Program-made: the position numbers and the translations under genes
In this document: piece by piece, positions 24,224-33,917 of the stretch
Layout of the letters: every line of letters starts with the position of its first letter
Position numbering within the stretch: the first letter of the stretch is position 1
The notes under the pieces: model-generated
What the model was told of the DNA's origin: nothing
The model's database searches: none
What the model saw: only the letters and a program-made list of their open reading frames with translations
Origin: Sphingobacteriia bacterium
GTDB taxonomy: Bacteria > Bacteroidota > Bacteroidia > Bacteroidales > UBA7960
DNA: 45,997 nucleotides
Direction: 5' to 3'
NCBI GenBank assembly: GCA_011390575.1
Contig: JAABSE010000024.1
Location: 1-45,997 of the forward strand

Positions 24224-27139
24224 CTAATAAGACAACAAATAATCAGTAAGATTGATGTTGTGATCCAGCTTAAGCTTTTTTCTTAAACGATAGCGGCTGA
24301 TCTCAACTCCTCTTACGCTGATATTCATCAGAGGTGCGATTTCCTTTGAAGACAGATTCATCCTCAAATAGGCACACAGGCGCAACTCTTTAGGGGTTAA
24401 TTCGCTGTGCTCTTCTCTGAGGCGCGAAATAAAATCCTGGTGTACCTCATCAAAGTAGCTGTTAAAAAGTTCCCAGTTTTTTTCATTGCGCAAATCCCGG
24501 TTTACCTTTTTCAGCAAATTATTAACACTGTGTTTTTCAGGGTTTTCGCTGGGCAGGTTTTTCTGTAGTTTGGTGAGGTCGCTTTTGAGGTAAGTGAGCG
24601 TTTTGTTTTTCTGTATCAGATGCAGGGTAGCATTGGCCAGTTCCTGATTTTTATGCTTCATCTCACTTTGAAGGCTCTCGTTGCGCAATTGCACAATTTC
24701 CTTTTCACTTAAGGCTGTTTGTTCCTCAAACATTTTCTCGCGCTGGGCCAGCCTTTTCTCGTGTCTGATTTTTTCCCTGAGCCTGATTTTCAGCATTCTT
24801 CTTCTGATAAAATAAATATTTCCGGCAATAATAAGAAATAGCAAAAAAATGTAAATAAAATAGGCTGCGGAAGACCTGTAAAAGGGTGGGTCAATGGTGA
24901 AGGAAAATTCCGTTATCCTGCTTTCCATGCCAAAGGCATTGAGCGCTTTTACTTCAAAAGTATAGCTACCCTCTCTGAGGTTGGTATATTCTTTAATATT
25001 GAGCATGTCCCACTCTGACCAATCCAGATCAAATCCCTTTAACCGAAAAGAATATCTTACTGCCGCCGGGTTTTCGTATGCCGGCGTGGTAAACCGAAAG
25101 GATACAGAGTTTTGCGAGAAAGGCAATTGAGGCAGCAATTGTGGATTGAGATCAACCTCCGGATCCCAGGTAAGAAATGTATGGGTTTGCTCTTGACCAT
25201 AAAATGATATTTCTTCGAAGTAAACATCTTCAACAATGTTGTAATCAATGATGATAGAGGGATTATAATGAACCACACCGGATTGTGATCCCACAAAAAC
25301 ATTATTATTATCGTGAACATGAATGTTTTGAAAGGCGGGAATCAGGAATTCATTTATTCTTGAGAAAGGAGCAACAATGTCGCGATAAGAACCATCTTCT
25401 ATCAACCGCATCAAACCCAGGTAATCATCTGTAAAATACCATAGATTACCGGTGGCATCCTGGTGTATTTTATCTACAAATCCCTTTTTACCAAAAAGTT
25501 TGTTATAAAGCTCATCACGAACAAACCGATTTTGCGCATGATCGTAATACATAATGCCATCGCGGGTTGTAACATACATTTTGCCGTTTATTCTCTGTAT
25601 ATTATAAGGCAGTTCTCCGGGCAGCCCTGCTTCCCCCCGAAAGAGTCTCACGCTTCTTACTTCTGACAAGTCCTCGTTAAGAACCAGTTGAAACAAACCA
25701 CGATAACCATGAGAAATCCACATCTGGTTTTTATGATCTATAAAAACATCCCGGCTGGACTCTCTGAAACCCTTTACTTCATCAAGGAAATACCAGTTGT
25801 CGTCTCTCTTTTCCAGTCTCACCAAACCTGAATAAGTGCCTGCAATAATCATTTCAGGAGAAAGAGTTGAAGGGTAAAAGGACCAGAAACCCCGGATATC
25901 GGAAATCTGGATGGCATTATAGTCTTCTATCACGAAAGCTCCCGAATTATTGCCACAAAACAAGGTATTATCTATAACCTCAAGACTCCACACCTGTCCT
26001 TCGGTACCTCTTATGAGCTGAAGATTGTTTATATTATCATCAAAATGACTGATATTCTCAAGAGGAGCTGCAAACAAACCCTGGTTGGTTCCTACGTACA
26101 AAATATCATTGTGCACGATACTGGCATATGAACTTTCAACATTGTAAATATGATTGAGCATGGAAAGAGGGGAATGAATTTCCACATAATCTATTCCGTT
26201 GTCCATTCCCAGCCACAGATTATTGCGCCGATCCTGGTACAATGCCAGTACGGTATTGTTCTGCAGTCCTTTCGTGCGGTTGAGGTGTTGCAGTATTTCT
26301 CCGTTGGAATTGGTAATGAACAACCCATTCCCAATAGATCCGAAGGCATAAAATCCACCTTGCAGTTTTATCCCCGAAAAAAGATTGTATTGCTGCAGGT
26401 AATAATTGACAGGAGTTTGCCACGGTATTAACTCATTTCCGGAGAACAAAAATAATCCTTCATTGGATGTACCAATTACAATATCTCCATTTTCATGAGG
26501 CAGCATAAAAGAGATTTCGTTCCGGAAAAACACTTCATCATTGCTTGCCAGGGAGAGAGAATCATCCTTAAAAATCATAAGACCATCGGCGTTATCTACA
26601 ACGTAAAAATGGCCGTTTACCTTATGCATAAAACCAAAATTTTCGCGGGGTTCGACCACCTTTACCTGGTTATTTTCAAGGATAAAAATTCCTGAAAAAG
26701 ACTGAAAAATAATCCGTTGCCGCTCATCGCGGAAAATTCTCCAGATTTCATCAAAACCGGTAAAAGATTCAGGGAGCAGATGAACCAATGAGTGCCAAAC
26801 CAGATCTCCGGTTGTATCAGGGGCCAGGTATCCCATTTCTTCGAAAGCCCCGGCAAATATGGTATCGCCGGAAGCAAAAACTGAACGCACGATGGAAGCA
26901 TTCGGAACAGGATAGGTAATCCAGTTAGAACCGTTATATTCCAGCACTCCATCGTTATTGCCAAAATACATAAAACCCTTCCCGCTCTGTGTTATCGACC
27001 AGTTTTGCGTGCTGGCGTGGTAATTCCCTCGCTGATGGTTTACAATATAGGGAAGTCCGGTGTTCTTTATGTTGGCGTCGGTATGCACAGCAAACATTGT
27101 CAGCAAAAAAACAAACAACATGCGACATACAGCTTTCAT
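24224..27139 (-). CDS. Transmembrane one-component regulator: beta-propeller, Y_Y_Y, LuxR-type HTH
   Basis: A 971-residue regulator. A signal peptide (about 1-23) is followed by a periplasmic two-component-regulator-propeller region (about 30-650, repeats such as NNLWLGMDNGI and NLWYFTDD) and a Y_Y_Y domain (about 670-745, YSFRLKGFDLDWSEW… YTNLREGSYTFEVKA). One transmembrane helix lies at about 752-775. Then come a long coiled coil (about 775-900) and a LuxR-type HTH (about 910-971, LTPKELRLCAYLRMNLSSKEIAPLMNIS). There is no histidine kinase, ATPase or receiver domain, unlike hybrid two-component systems. It probably senses glucan fragments in the periplasm and acts on the PUL from the membrane. 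It begins 34 nt after the GH13-like gene ends. Confidence 0.9.
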   Translation of the reverse strand: MKAVCRMLFVFLLTMFAVHTDANIKNTGLPYIVNHQRGNYHASTQNWSITQSGKGFMYFGNNDGVLEYNGSNWITYPVPNASIVRSVFASGDTIFAGAFEEMGYLAPDTTGDLVWHSLVHLLPESFTGFDEIWRIFRDERQRIIFQSFSGIFILENNQVKVVEPRENFGFMHKVNGHFYVVDNADGLMIFKDDSLSLASNDEVFFRNEISFMLPHENGDIVIGTSNEGLFLFSGNELIPWQTPVNYYLQQYNLFSGIKLQGGFYAFGSIGNGLFITNSNGEILQHLNRTKGLQNNTVLALYQDRRNNLWLGMDNGIDYVEIHSPLSMLNHIYNVESSYASIVHNDILYVGTNQGLFAAPLENISHFDDNINNLQLIRGTEGQVWSLEVIDNTLFCGNNSGAFVIEDYNAIQISDIRGFWSFYPSTLSPEMIIAGTYSGLVRLEKRDDNWYFLDEVKGFRESSRDVFIDHKNQMWISHGYRGLFQLVLNEDLSEVRSVRLFRGEAGLPGELPYNIQRINGKMYVTTRDGIMYYDHAQNRFVRDELYNKLFGKKGFVDKIHQDATGNLWYFTDDYLGLMRLIEDGSYRDIVAPFSRINEFLIPAFQNIHVHDNNNVFVGSQSGVVHYNPSIIIDYNIVEDVYFEEISFYGQEQTHTFLTWDPEVDLNPQLLPQLPFSQNSVSFRFTTPAYENPAAVRYSFRLKGFDLDWSEWDMLNIKEYTNLREGSYTFEVKALNAFGMESRITEFSFTIDPPFYRSSAAYFIYIFLLFLIIAGNIYFIRRRMLKIRLREKIRHEKRLAQREKMFEEQTALSEKEIVQLRNESLQSEMKHKNQELANATLHLIQKNKTLTYLKSDLTKLQKNLPSENPEKHSVNNLLKKVNRDLRNEKNWELFNSYFDEVHQDFISRLREEHSELTPKELRLCAYLRMNLSSKEIAPLMNISVRGVEISRYRLRKKLKLDHNINLTDYLLSY

Positions 27140-27173
27140 ATATTTACACTTTTATCCGGTTAAAAACGTTGAC

Positions 27174-30100
27174 TCAAAACTCCCTTCTTCCTTCCAGTAA
27201 AAGTTCGAGTTTTTTAAGTTCATACCCTGATCTTTGGGAAATATCACGGGCACGGAATAAAAAGCTCACATTTTCGTGTATTAAAACCTCGAGGGATTTC
27301 CTTTCGGCGAAGGTGAGTTTCTCATCCTGAAGAGAAAAATAATCCAGGATAGCAACCGTAAACAACCAGTCAATAAGTTCCTCATAGCTCTCTTTGCTGA
27401 AATAAGTCACTCCCTGGTGTTCGTTCACCCCAATAAAATCCTGCACAACATCAAATTTAAGCATGGCAGCGGCATCCCTGGCTTTTTCAATCATCACCAT
27501 TTTCTTGCGTGATGCCCATTCGTCAGATGTTTTTTCTCCCGGTCTCAGGGCAGAAAAATCAAACAGATCGTTGTGTTGCTGAATGAGAATCGTAATGAGG
27601 CTGATATCGCGGGATACGGAGTAATCGCCACGGCCTGTGCGTTGCAATACCCTGCGCAATGGCCATTGCAACAGCAAACGGCTGTCCAGCTCATTGCGCT
27701 GCTCACCCGGCATATTTTCATACAACGAACGAAGGGCAAAAACTCCCAGCAAAACAATCATATTTTCGCGATACACTGCCTTGCTTCCTATGGTCAGCAG
27801 CTCGTCAAGAGAGTTAAACCCGTATCGCAGAAGCAAATCTCTTCTCTCCTTGTTTTCTTCTGTGAGAAAAGTAAATGTATTTTCAATACTTTTTACCCGA
27901 TTGGTAAAAGCATCTGCTCTTTCTTCTGCTTTGAGGTTATCGATATTGAAGTGTTGTGCTGTTTTGGCAAGAAATTCTTCAAACCTTCCTCTGATCAGTT
28001 TATCACCCAGTTTTTCTGAGGTATTGCTGCTTTTAGCCGTAGCCCTGTTGACAAGAAAATTGATGATATCCTCTGCAAAAATGGCTTCAAAACTATTGTG
28101 CAGGGGCTGCAGACGCATTTCGTCGAGTGCCTTTTCTACCGATGGCACGCCGGCCCCGATTTTCCAGAAAAGATTTTCATACTCGCCATTTTCATCATAC
28201 ACTTCACGAAAATCCCAGAAGAGCTTATATTCAAACCCGTTAAGATTCCATTGCAATCCATCACGACAAAGATCCTTGCCTCTTCTGATATATTCCAACC
28301 CTGAAAAGTGCTCACGGAAAACATAAAATACGCGGTCGTCGTCTTTCAGTTCAAGTGCTTTCCCCAGGCTCACACTGACAGGCTCTTTGCCGGAGTCCAT
28401 GCGGGTAAGTTTAGGAGCCGAAAAATGAATACGACCTCCAGCCTGTTCGTATTTATTGTTGCAAAAAACCAGCGCTTTTTCGTCGCGAAAACGGTTGGTG
28501 TAGGCAAAAACATTTTCGTTCACATTGCCGTACCCGTCTATGTAGTCGAAAATATTGAAATTATCTACCTCACTGAACAGGTACCTTTTGCGGGTAATGG
28601 GGAAAATCTGTTTTTCATGTTTTTCCACCAGCCACTCATGTGGTTCTTCATTGTAATAAGCGCGCTGGTATTCCATGCCATATTTTTCAGTGTACCCTTC
28701 AATCTGCCCGTGAGCAAACATGGGCAATCCGGGCAGGGTATTCATCAACACACAAACACCGAAATATTTATCGTCGGTACCAAACTGACGGATTGCGGTT
28801 TCCTCATCCGGATTGCTCATGAAGTTAACGTAGCGTTTGAGAATTTCGGGTTCAAACTCCAGCGTATTGGTTATCAGGTCGCGGTATTTTTCATTTTCTT
28901 CGTTTTTGAGCATATGCATAAAGGCTGAATTATACACGCGATGCATACCGAGGGTGCGCACAAAATAGCCTTCCATAAACCAGAAGGCCTCTGCCAGCAA
29001 AAGAGTTTCGGGCATTTCGGCATTCATGCGGTCTACTACCTCACGCCAGAATTCCACGGGAAACAATTCATCAAACTGTCGCTGCGACAGGGCATAATCG
29101 GCACGGGAGGGAATATCGCCACCGGTGCCGGGGCGGGGATACCATAAACGGGAGAAGTGTTTTTTGGCCAGGGTCATGGCAGCATCAAACCGGATGATGG
29201 AAAACTTGCGTGCCACGTCAAATATCTTGTCAATAACGGCCTGTCGCACCTCGTGCTTGAGCATATCCAGCTGGGCTGTATCATTCCAGGGCATATTGGT
29301 GCCATCATTGCCATGATAGATATACCTGACCTGCCCGGTATTCTTGTTCTCCCATTTAAAAACCACGGCAGCATCTGTTTTGCTGAAGTAGCCATCCTCA
29401 AGGCGGATTTCGATATCGGGATGTTGCGAAAGGTTTTCGCCGGTAAACTGATAACCGGGGAAAGGAGGATGAGCCGCCTGAATAAAATAATCAGGATGTT
29501 CAAGGGTCCATTTGGAATACAAACCGGTGTGGTTGGGTACCATGTCGGATGCCAGCCGCAACCCTCTGGCTTTGGCTCTTTCGTTGAGGTTGTTGTAAGC
29601 TTCTTCTCCGCCCAAATCGTGGGCAATTACATAATCATACAATGAATAAGCGGAAGAAACGGCATCCACATTGCCCATGATATGTTTGATACGCTTTGAA
29701 GCTTCACTTCTTTCCCATAACCCGATGAGCCATAGTCCGGTAAAGTTCCAGCGGCGCAGCAAGTCGAGCTCTTCATCGGGAATCTGATCGAGCCTGCGGA
29801 TTTCGCGCTGGTATTTCTTCGACAGCTGATCGAGCCACACATAAGTGTTTTTGGCAATCATCACCACCGAGGGCATCCAGTGTACATCCCGGGTAAATGC
29901 TTCCACTTCTTCATAGTCCTTTACGGCATCTTCAGCATACCGGTAGCCCGATTTTCCAATGGAAAACATTCCGGTATCGCCGGCCTTGCCTTTGTATTTG
30001 GGTGCAAGCGTCGGTGCTCCTCCCCCGCCTGTGGTATCAAAACGAACATCTTCCCTGAGCAAATCTTTGCTCCTGAGCAACTGTACACGGATATTTTCAG

Positions 30101-30845
30101 GCAAAAGTTTCACCCATTTCTCCATAATATAATCCAGTTGTTTGCTCACATCATCCGGAGACATGAGAATGGGTGTTTTGAAAAGATTAAAGATATCCTG
30201 GTTATCAGGTCCGAAAGGGGGCTGTTCTTCAAAAAAATCTTCCAGCTGATCAATCATCAGTCGAAAATCCTGCGGATTTGCCAGGTTTGTTTCATCAAAA
30301 AGTTCTTTCAGTTTTTTGTTGGCCGGGTTGAAATTGGCAAAAAAGATCATGATAGCTTCTTCGAGCACTGCCTCTCTGTTGGGTCTGTCGGCTGATTGTC
30401 CTTCAAGATACTTTTCGATGGAAATATCCCCTTTAAAAACAGCCGTTGGAGGAAACTTCTCTACCAAATCGTGCAAAATGGCATTAAGTTTTTCCTGACC
30501 AAGCGTTTTAAGAAGAAATCCGTAGGCCTTTGTCATAACCCCGGCATTGATCTGCTCTTCATATTGACGAAGGATATAATGAAATATCTCCTCCAGCATT
30601 CCGGCAGCATTCACCTCGCCCGGGTAAACATGCAACCGGGGATCACGTTTCGCATTGAGTTTATGTACAAACATCCTGACAGCGCTAAAGTCGGTGAAAA
30701 TTAAGTTCCCCTGCTGGGAGAAAAAACTCTCTTCAATCTGGTATTTGCTGCGAAGGCTGCGCTCCACATGAAACTCGTAAACGGGTTTCCTGGATTCTGT
30801 CATGGGCTGCTGATTCTTTTCTTGCATATCCTTTATTCCTTTCAT
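27174..30845 (-). CDS. Very large GH13-like (alpha-amylase superfamily) protein
   Basis: A 1223-residue protein, without signal peptide and therefore probably cytoplasmic. A long helical N-terminal region (about 1-310) has no recognised domain. The barrel carries GH13 region I (D434-MVPN-H439), region II with nucleophile Asp554 (SIIRFDAAM) and region III with acid/base Glu619 (LLLAEAFW). Region IV reads N678-P679-D680, so the usual His of NHD is Pro. A C-terminal helical region follows (about 900-1223). It may act on alpha-glucan such as glycogen or on a transfer reaction; the substrate is not inferable. An alternative start is Met7 (30827), preceded by an AAAGGA stretch. It is upstream of, and possibly co-transcribed with, the PUL regulator. 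Confidence 0.85.
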   Translation of the reverse strand: MKGIKDMQEKNQQPMTESRKPVYEFHVERSLRSKYQIEESFFSQQGNLIFTDFSAVRMFVHKLNAKRDPRLHVYPGEVNAAGMLEEIFHYILRQYEEQINAGVMTKAYGFLLKTLGQEKLNAILHDLVEKFPPTAVFKGDISIEKYLEGQSADRPNREAVLEEAIMIFFANFNPANKKLKELFDETNLANPQDFRLMIDQLEDFFEEQPPFGPDNQDIFNLFKTPILMSPDDVSKQLDYIMEKWVKLLPENIRVQLLRSKDLLREDVRFDTTGGGGAPTLAPKYKGKAGDTGMFSIGKSGYRYAEDAVKDYEEVEAFTRDVHWMPSVVMIAKNTYVWLDQLSKKYQREIRRLDQIPDEELDLLRRWNFTGLWLIGLWERSEASKRIKHIMGNVDAVSSAYSLYDYVIAHDLGGEEAYNNLNERAKARGLRLASDMVPNHTGLYSKWTLEHPDYFIQAAHPPFPGYQFTGENLSQHPDIEIRLEDGYFSKTDAAVVFKWENKNTGQVRYIYHGNDGTNMPWNDTAQLDMLKHEVRQAVIDKIFDVARKFSIIRFDAAMTLAKKHFSRLWYPRPGTGGDIPSRADYALSQRQFDELFPVEFWREVVDRMNAEMPETLLLAEAFWFMEGYFVRTLGMHRVYNSAFMHMLKNEENEKYRDLITNTLEFEPEILKRYVNFMSNPDEETAIRQFGTDDKYFGVCVLMNTLPGLPMFAHGQIEGYTEKYGMEYQRAYYNEEPHEWLVEKHEKQIFPITRKRYLFSEVDNFNIFDYIDGYGNVNENVFAYTNRFRDEKALVFCNNKYEQAGGRIHFSAPKLTRMDSGKEPVSVSLGKALELKDDDRVFYVFREHFSGLEYIRRGKDLCRDGLQWNLNGFEYKLFWDFREVYDENGEYENLFWKIGAGVPSVEKALDEMRLQPLHNSFEAIFAEDIINFLVNRATAKSSNTSEKLGDKLIRGRFEEFLAKTAQHFNIDNLKAEERADAFTNRVKSIENTFTFLTEENKERRDLLLRYGFNSLDELLTIGSKAVYRENMIVLLGVFALRSLYENMPGEQRNELDSRLLLQWPLRRVLQRTGRGDYSVSRDISLITILIQQHNDLFDFSALRPGEKTSDEWASRKKMVMIEKARDAAAMLKFDVVQDFIGVNEHQGVTYFSKESYEELIDWLFTVAILDYFSLQDEKLTFAERKSLEVLIHENVSFLFRARDISQRSGYELKKLELLLEGRREF

Positions 30846-31274
30846 CTGTCTATAATTTTATTAATTCGGTTCCCGCTCTTGCGTGGAGAGCTCCCGCGAA
30901 AAGCGGGATAAATCGCCAACATTATCAGTACTCTACTTGTTGCCTTGTTGCGATATTATAATCATCCTTGTCTATGTCAACAGTTATTGTCACCCTCTGT
31001 TCATCAATGGTTTAAGTCTTTTCTCCGGTATTACGATTCGACAACTTCTACACTCGTTTACATGAATCAAATTTTTCCCTGTTTTTCTCTCTTGTTGAAG
31101 AACCTTTTCCATTAAGGACTGCCTATATAACACTAAGCACTAAAAATACGCAATATTTACAAGCCTGACAGGAAAGGGAGTGATTTTTTTAACTGTCTTG
31201 TGTTTTGAAAGAATGAATCATACGTGCTCCCGGGTGCATGATTGCAGTTACCAGCAGGTCTACCCCTGAATAAA
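30846..31274. other. Intergenic region upstream of the GH13-like gene
   Basis: A 429-nt spacer between two leftward genes. A short inverted repeat, TCCCGC (30892-30897) / GCGGGA (30903-30908), lies about 50 nt upstream of the GH13-like start and could be an operator or small hairpin. No convincing TAnnTTTG box, RNA gene or ORF was found. Confidence 0.45.
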
Positions 31275-32492
31275 TCAGGTCAGAATCTCATACTTCATTG
31301 ATCTTTCATCAAGTGCATTGCGGATAAGCTGCAGCTGCGAGGTATCCTGCAGATTGAAAGTAACGGTTACCATCACAAAGCCAACGGGCACACTGGTAAT
31401 GGACCGTTCGTGTGAAATATCATAAATATTGGCCCTTAGTTTTTCCAGAATACTCACAATCGCTTTCAGTTCTCCGGCCATATCGGGAATCAGCACAGCA
31501 ATGCGGGCACGTAACCCTTCTTCCATCATTCCTTTTTCGAGGATCTGTTCGAGAATTCCCATGTTGGCATTTCCGCCGCTGATTATGGGGATTACATTGC
31601 GGTTTTTCAGATCTGTTTTTTTATGCAAAACGGCAGCCATCGCAGCTGCTCCTGAAGGTTCTGTGAGGATTTTGGCACGCTGCAGCAGCAAATAGGCCGT
31701 GTGTGCAATTTCAGCATCATTCACCACCAGCAATTCATCCACATACTTTTGGGTGGCTTCGAAGTTGAGTTTCCCGGGTGTTTTCACTGCAATACCGTCG
31801 GCAATGGTGCTGAGGGATTTGAGCGTACTGGGTTTGCCATCTTTCATGGATTGTTTCATGGACTGTGCCCCGGCGGCCTCTACTCCTATAATGCGAATAT
31901 CAGGATTCATCTCTTTTAGCGCGATAGCAATACCGGCTATCATTCCACCTCCGCCTATGGGGACAAGCACATCATCGATGGTGTCGAGCTGGTTGAAAAG
32001 TTCGAGCCCGATGGTTCCCTGGCCGGCAATGATATAGCGGTCATCAAAGGGATGTACGAAGGTAGCTCCGGACTGTTCCCTGAACTCCATGGCTGCAGCA
32101 AAAGCATCATCAAAGGTTTCTCCATGGAGCACCACATCAGCACCATAGGCCCGCGTGGCTATTACCTTGAGGGGTGGAGTGAAAACAGGCATAAAAACGG
32201 TTGCTTTCACCCCTTTGCTATGGGCTGCATAAGCAACGCCCTGGGCATGATTGCCTGCAGAAGCACACACTACACCTTTGCCAAGCTCTTCCTCTGACAT
32301 ACAACTCAATTTGTTGTAGGCTCCCCTTACTTTGAAAGAACCTGTGGATTGCATGTTTTCAAGCTTCATAAACACATTGGCTCCCGACATAGCCGAAAAC
32401 GACTTGGTGTGCTCCAATGGGGTTACTTTTACAATTCCCTTCAGTCGGGTTTGCGCTTTAATAATATCGGATAATTCAGGTAATTTGCTCAT
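31275..32492 (-). CDS. ilvA: Threonine ammonia-lyase with ACT domain
   Basis: About 405 residues. It deaminates threonine to 2-oxobutanoate with pyridoxal phosphate, the first step to isoleucine. Lys54 in GSFKVRGAYN binds PLP, and GGGGMIAG is the phosphate-binding loop. A single ACT domain (about 325-405) suggests allosteric control; the short one-ACT form resembles the TdcB-like/ACT group rather than the 514-residue E. coli IlvA. No ilv genes lie beside it. I chose the ATG at 32492 (MSKLPEL); ATG at 32501 is possible. A longer TTG start at 32522 would overlap the -7 box at 32520-32527, so I reject it. Confidence 0.92.
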   Translation of the reverse strand: MSKLPELSDIIKAQTRLKGIVKVTPLEHTKSFSAMSGANVFMKLENMQSTGSFKVRGAYNKLSCMSEEELGKGVVCASAGNHAQGVAYAAHSKGVKATVFMPVFTPPLKVIATRAYGADVVLHGETFDDAFAAAMEFREQSGATFVHPFDDRYIIAGQGTIGLELFNQLDTIDDVLVPIGGGGMIAGIAIALKEMNPDIRIIGVEAAGAQSMKQSMKDGKPSTLKSLSTIADGIAVKTPGKLNFEATQKYVDELLVVNDAEIAHTAYLLLQRAKILTEPSGAAAMAAVLHKKTDLKNRNVIPIISGGNANMGILEQILEKGMMEEGLRARIAVLIPDMAGELKAIVSILEKLRANIYDISHERSITSVPVGFVMVTVTFNLQDTSQLQLIRNALDERSMKYEILT

Positions 32493-32519
32493 GCTCCTCA
32501 TTAGTTTGGATAGATGGTG

Positions 32520-32527
32520 CAAAAATA
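32520..32527 (-). promoter_or_regulatory. -7 box for threonine ammonia-lyase
   Basis: On the minus strand this reads TATTTTTG (TAnnTTTG). It would start transcription only 10-20 nt before the chosen start codon. The -33 region is not clear. Confidence 0.35.
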
Positions 32528-32652
32528 GCCAAAAAGAATGAGTTTAATGAAAGCCATCACAGAAGGAGAAAAGGTTTCCTAACCGCTGGATATTAAAGGA
32601 AAGAAATACAATACAGGTAAGGTAAATCTCAATACTGATGCGATTATGGTGA

Positions 32653-33777
32653 TTACCACATCCGCCGGTGATTGACAAATGCTACAATAAATATCTCATA
32701 TCCCATCTCCTCAAGCTGGTGTGAGACAGTAAATGCTTCCCGCAGATTTTTATACACACCTACGGTGTATTTATGCAGATGATCACAGTCTCTGTAATAA
32801 ATAATTTTTTGAAGTTGAAGGGTATCAATAGCGGGATCAAAATAGCCGTCGGGCACTGAACGTGAAGTGGCCAGTAACTGAACCGTATAGAACTTCCCGG
32901 GCCCCATTTCCAGCAATTCACCAGTGAGATAATTATAAAACTCAATAGCTTTATCATTTTTTTCTGCCCCGGATTTATCATTGCGGTGGTCTTCTCCCTC
33001 TGTTGCCGCAGCTAAATCCTGAAGCTCCACCCCACTTGTTGGTTTCTCAGCAACTGATTCCGCAACCGGTTGTTTTCCATCTGGATCAGAAGAAGCGACT
33101 TCTTTCGGTGCTCCCATCGCTTCATTTTCTTTAGGGGTTTTTTGTGCCAGAGGTTCTTTGTCTTCAATCATATGAAGTTGCTCCGGTTGCTCAGTCAGCG
33201 ATTGGATATATTCAAAAAAACTCTCCGGATACTCAAAAGCCACCCCCAGAGAATCTTTAAATAAATTTTGTGCTTTGGCGGAAAATACCTTTACATTGCT
33301 CCGGTAGTATTCAAAATCATGAACTCCCACATCGTAAAAAACAATGGCGACAGGATCCTTAAAAAACTCTCTTCGGGCATAGGGGCTATCCTCAAAAAGC
33401 TCAACCTCAAACTGAAAATAATAATAGAACAAAGGGTCGGGATCTTCCGGGGTTTTGGTGTCAATAATTACCTTTTTGGTGATAAGCCCTTCTTTGGTAA
33501 AGGTTACCAGGTATTCTTTCTGAAAGGGTACAAAGAGGGAAAAACTCCCTGCAAAATTGGTTTTCATGGTGGAAATGACCACGCCATCTTCTGAGATGGT
33601 TATTTCTGTGCCCGATAACGGTTTATCATCTTTGACTACCCATCCTGTTACATGAAGGTAATTGGCAGAGGGTTTATTGATTGCCTGCAAAGGTGTATCT
33701 ATTGACATAACGGCTGCAAATATCAAAAGATATACGAGCCCTTTGAAGCAAAAAATATTTTTTATGGCAATTCGCAT
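32653..33777 (-). CDS. Exported protein with carboxypeptidase-like and SPOR-like domains
   Basis: A 374-residue protein of unknown role. A hydrophobic signal (about 15-33) is followed by a carboxypeptidase-regulatory-like beta-sandwich (about 42-110, VTGWVVKDDKPLSGTEITI…TNFAGSFSLFVP). The middle (about 205-280) is a low-complexity, Glu/Pro/Ala-rich linker. The C-terminal part (about 297-370, FYTVQLLATS…YTVGVYKNLREAFTVSHQLEEMGY…IVAFVN) looks like a SPOR domain, which binds denuded peptidoglycan glycans. A cell-envelope role is therefore likely. The SPOR call is by pattern and moderately sure. Confidence 0.72.
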   Translation of the reverse strand: MRIAIKNIFCFKGLVYLLIFAAVMSIDTPLQAINKPSANYLHVTGWVVKDDKPLSGTEITISEDGVVISTMKTNFAGSFSLFVPFQKEYLVTFTKEGLITKKVIIDTKTPEDPDPLFYYYFQFEVELFEDSPYARREFFKDPVAIVFYDVGVHDFEYYRSNVKVFSAKAQNLFKDSLGVAFEYPESFFEYIQSLTEQPEQLHMIEDKEPLAQKTPKENEAMGAPKEVASSDPDGKQPVAESVAEKPTSGVELQDLAAATEGEDHRNDKSGAEKNDKAIEFYNYLTGELLEMGPGKFYTVQLLATSRSVPDGYFDPAIDTLQLQKIIYYRDCDHLHKYTVGVYKNLREAFTVSHQLEEMGYEIFIVAFVNHRRMW

Positions 33778-33917
33778 ACGAACATAGCAGTTACTAAAAC
33801 CCAGAGCTGCAAAAACACTTCTCCACGAGCAGGTAAAATGTTTTTTGCTACAACTATATACGCCTTTGCAAGGTATAGGTTACATTGAATCAAAATATGC
33901 ACGATACCGTAGCATAA

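Noticed and set aside
27573-28928. Several open frames of 148-229 codons on the plus strand opposite the GH13-like gene
   Set aside because: All are antisense to a conserved protein, overlap each other in different frames and show no domain pattern.
32493-32522. TTG start extending threonine ammonia-lyase by ten residues
   Set aside because: It would overlap a likely -7 box, and the extension does not fit the family N-terminus.
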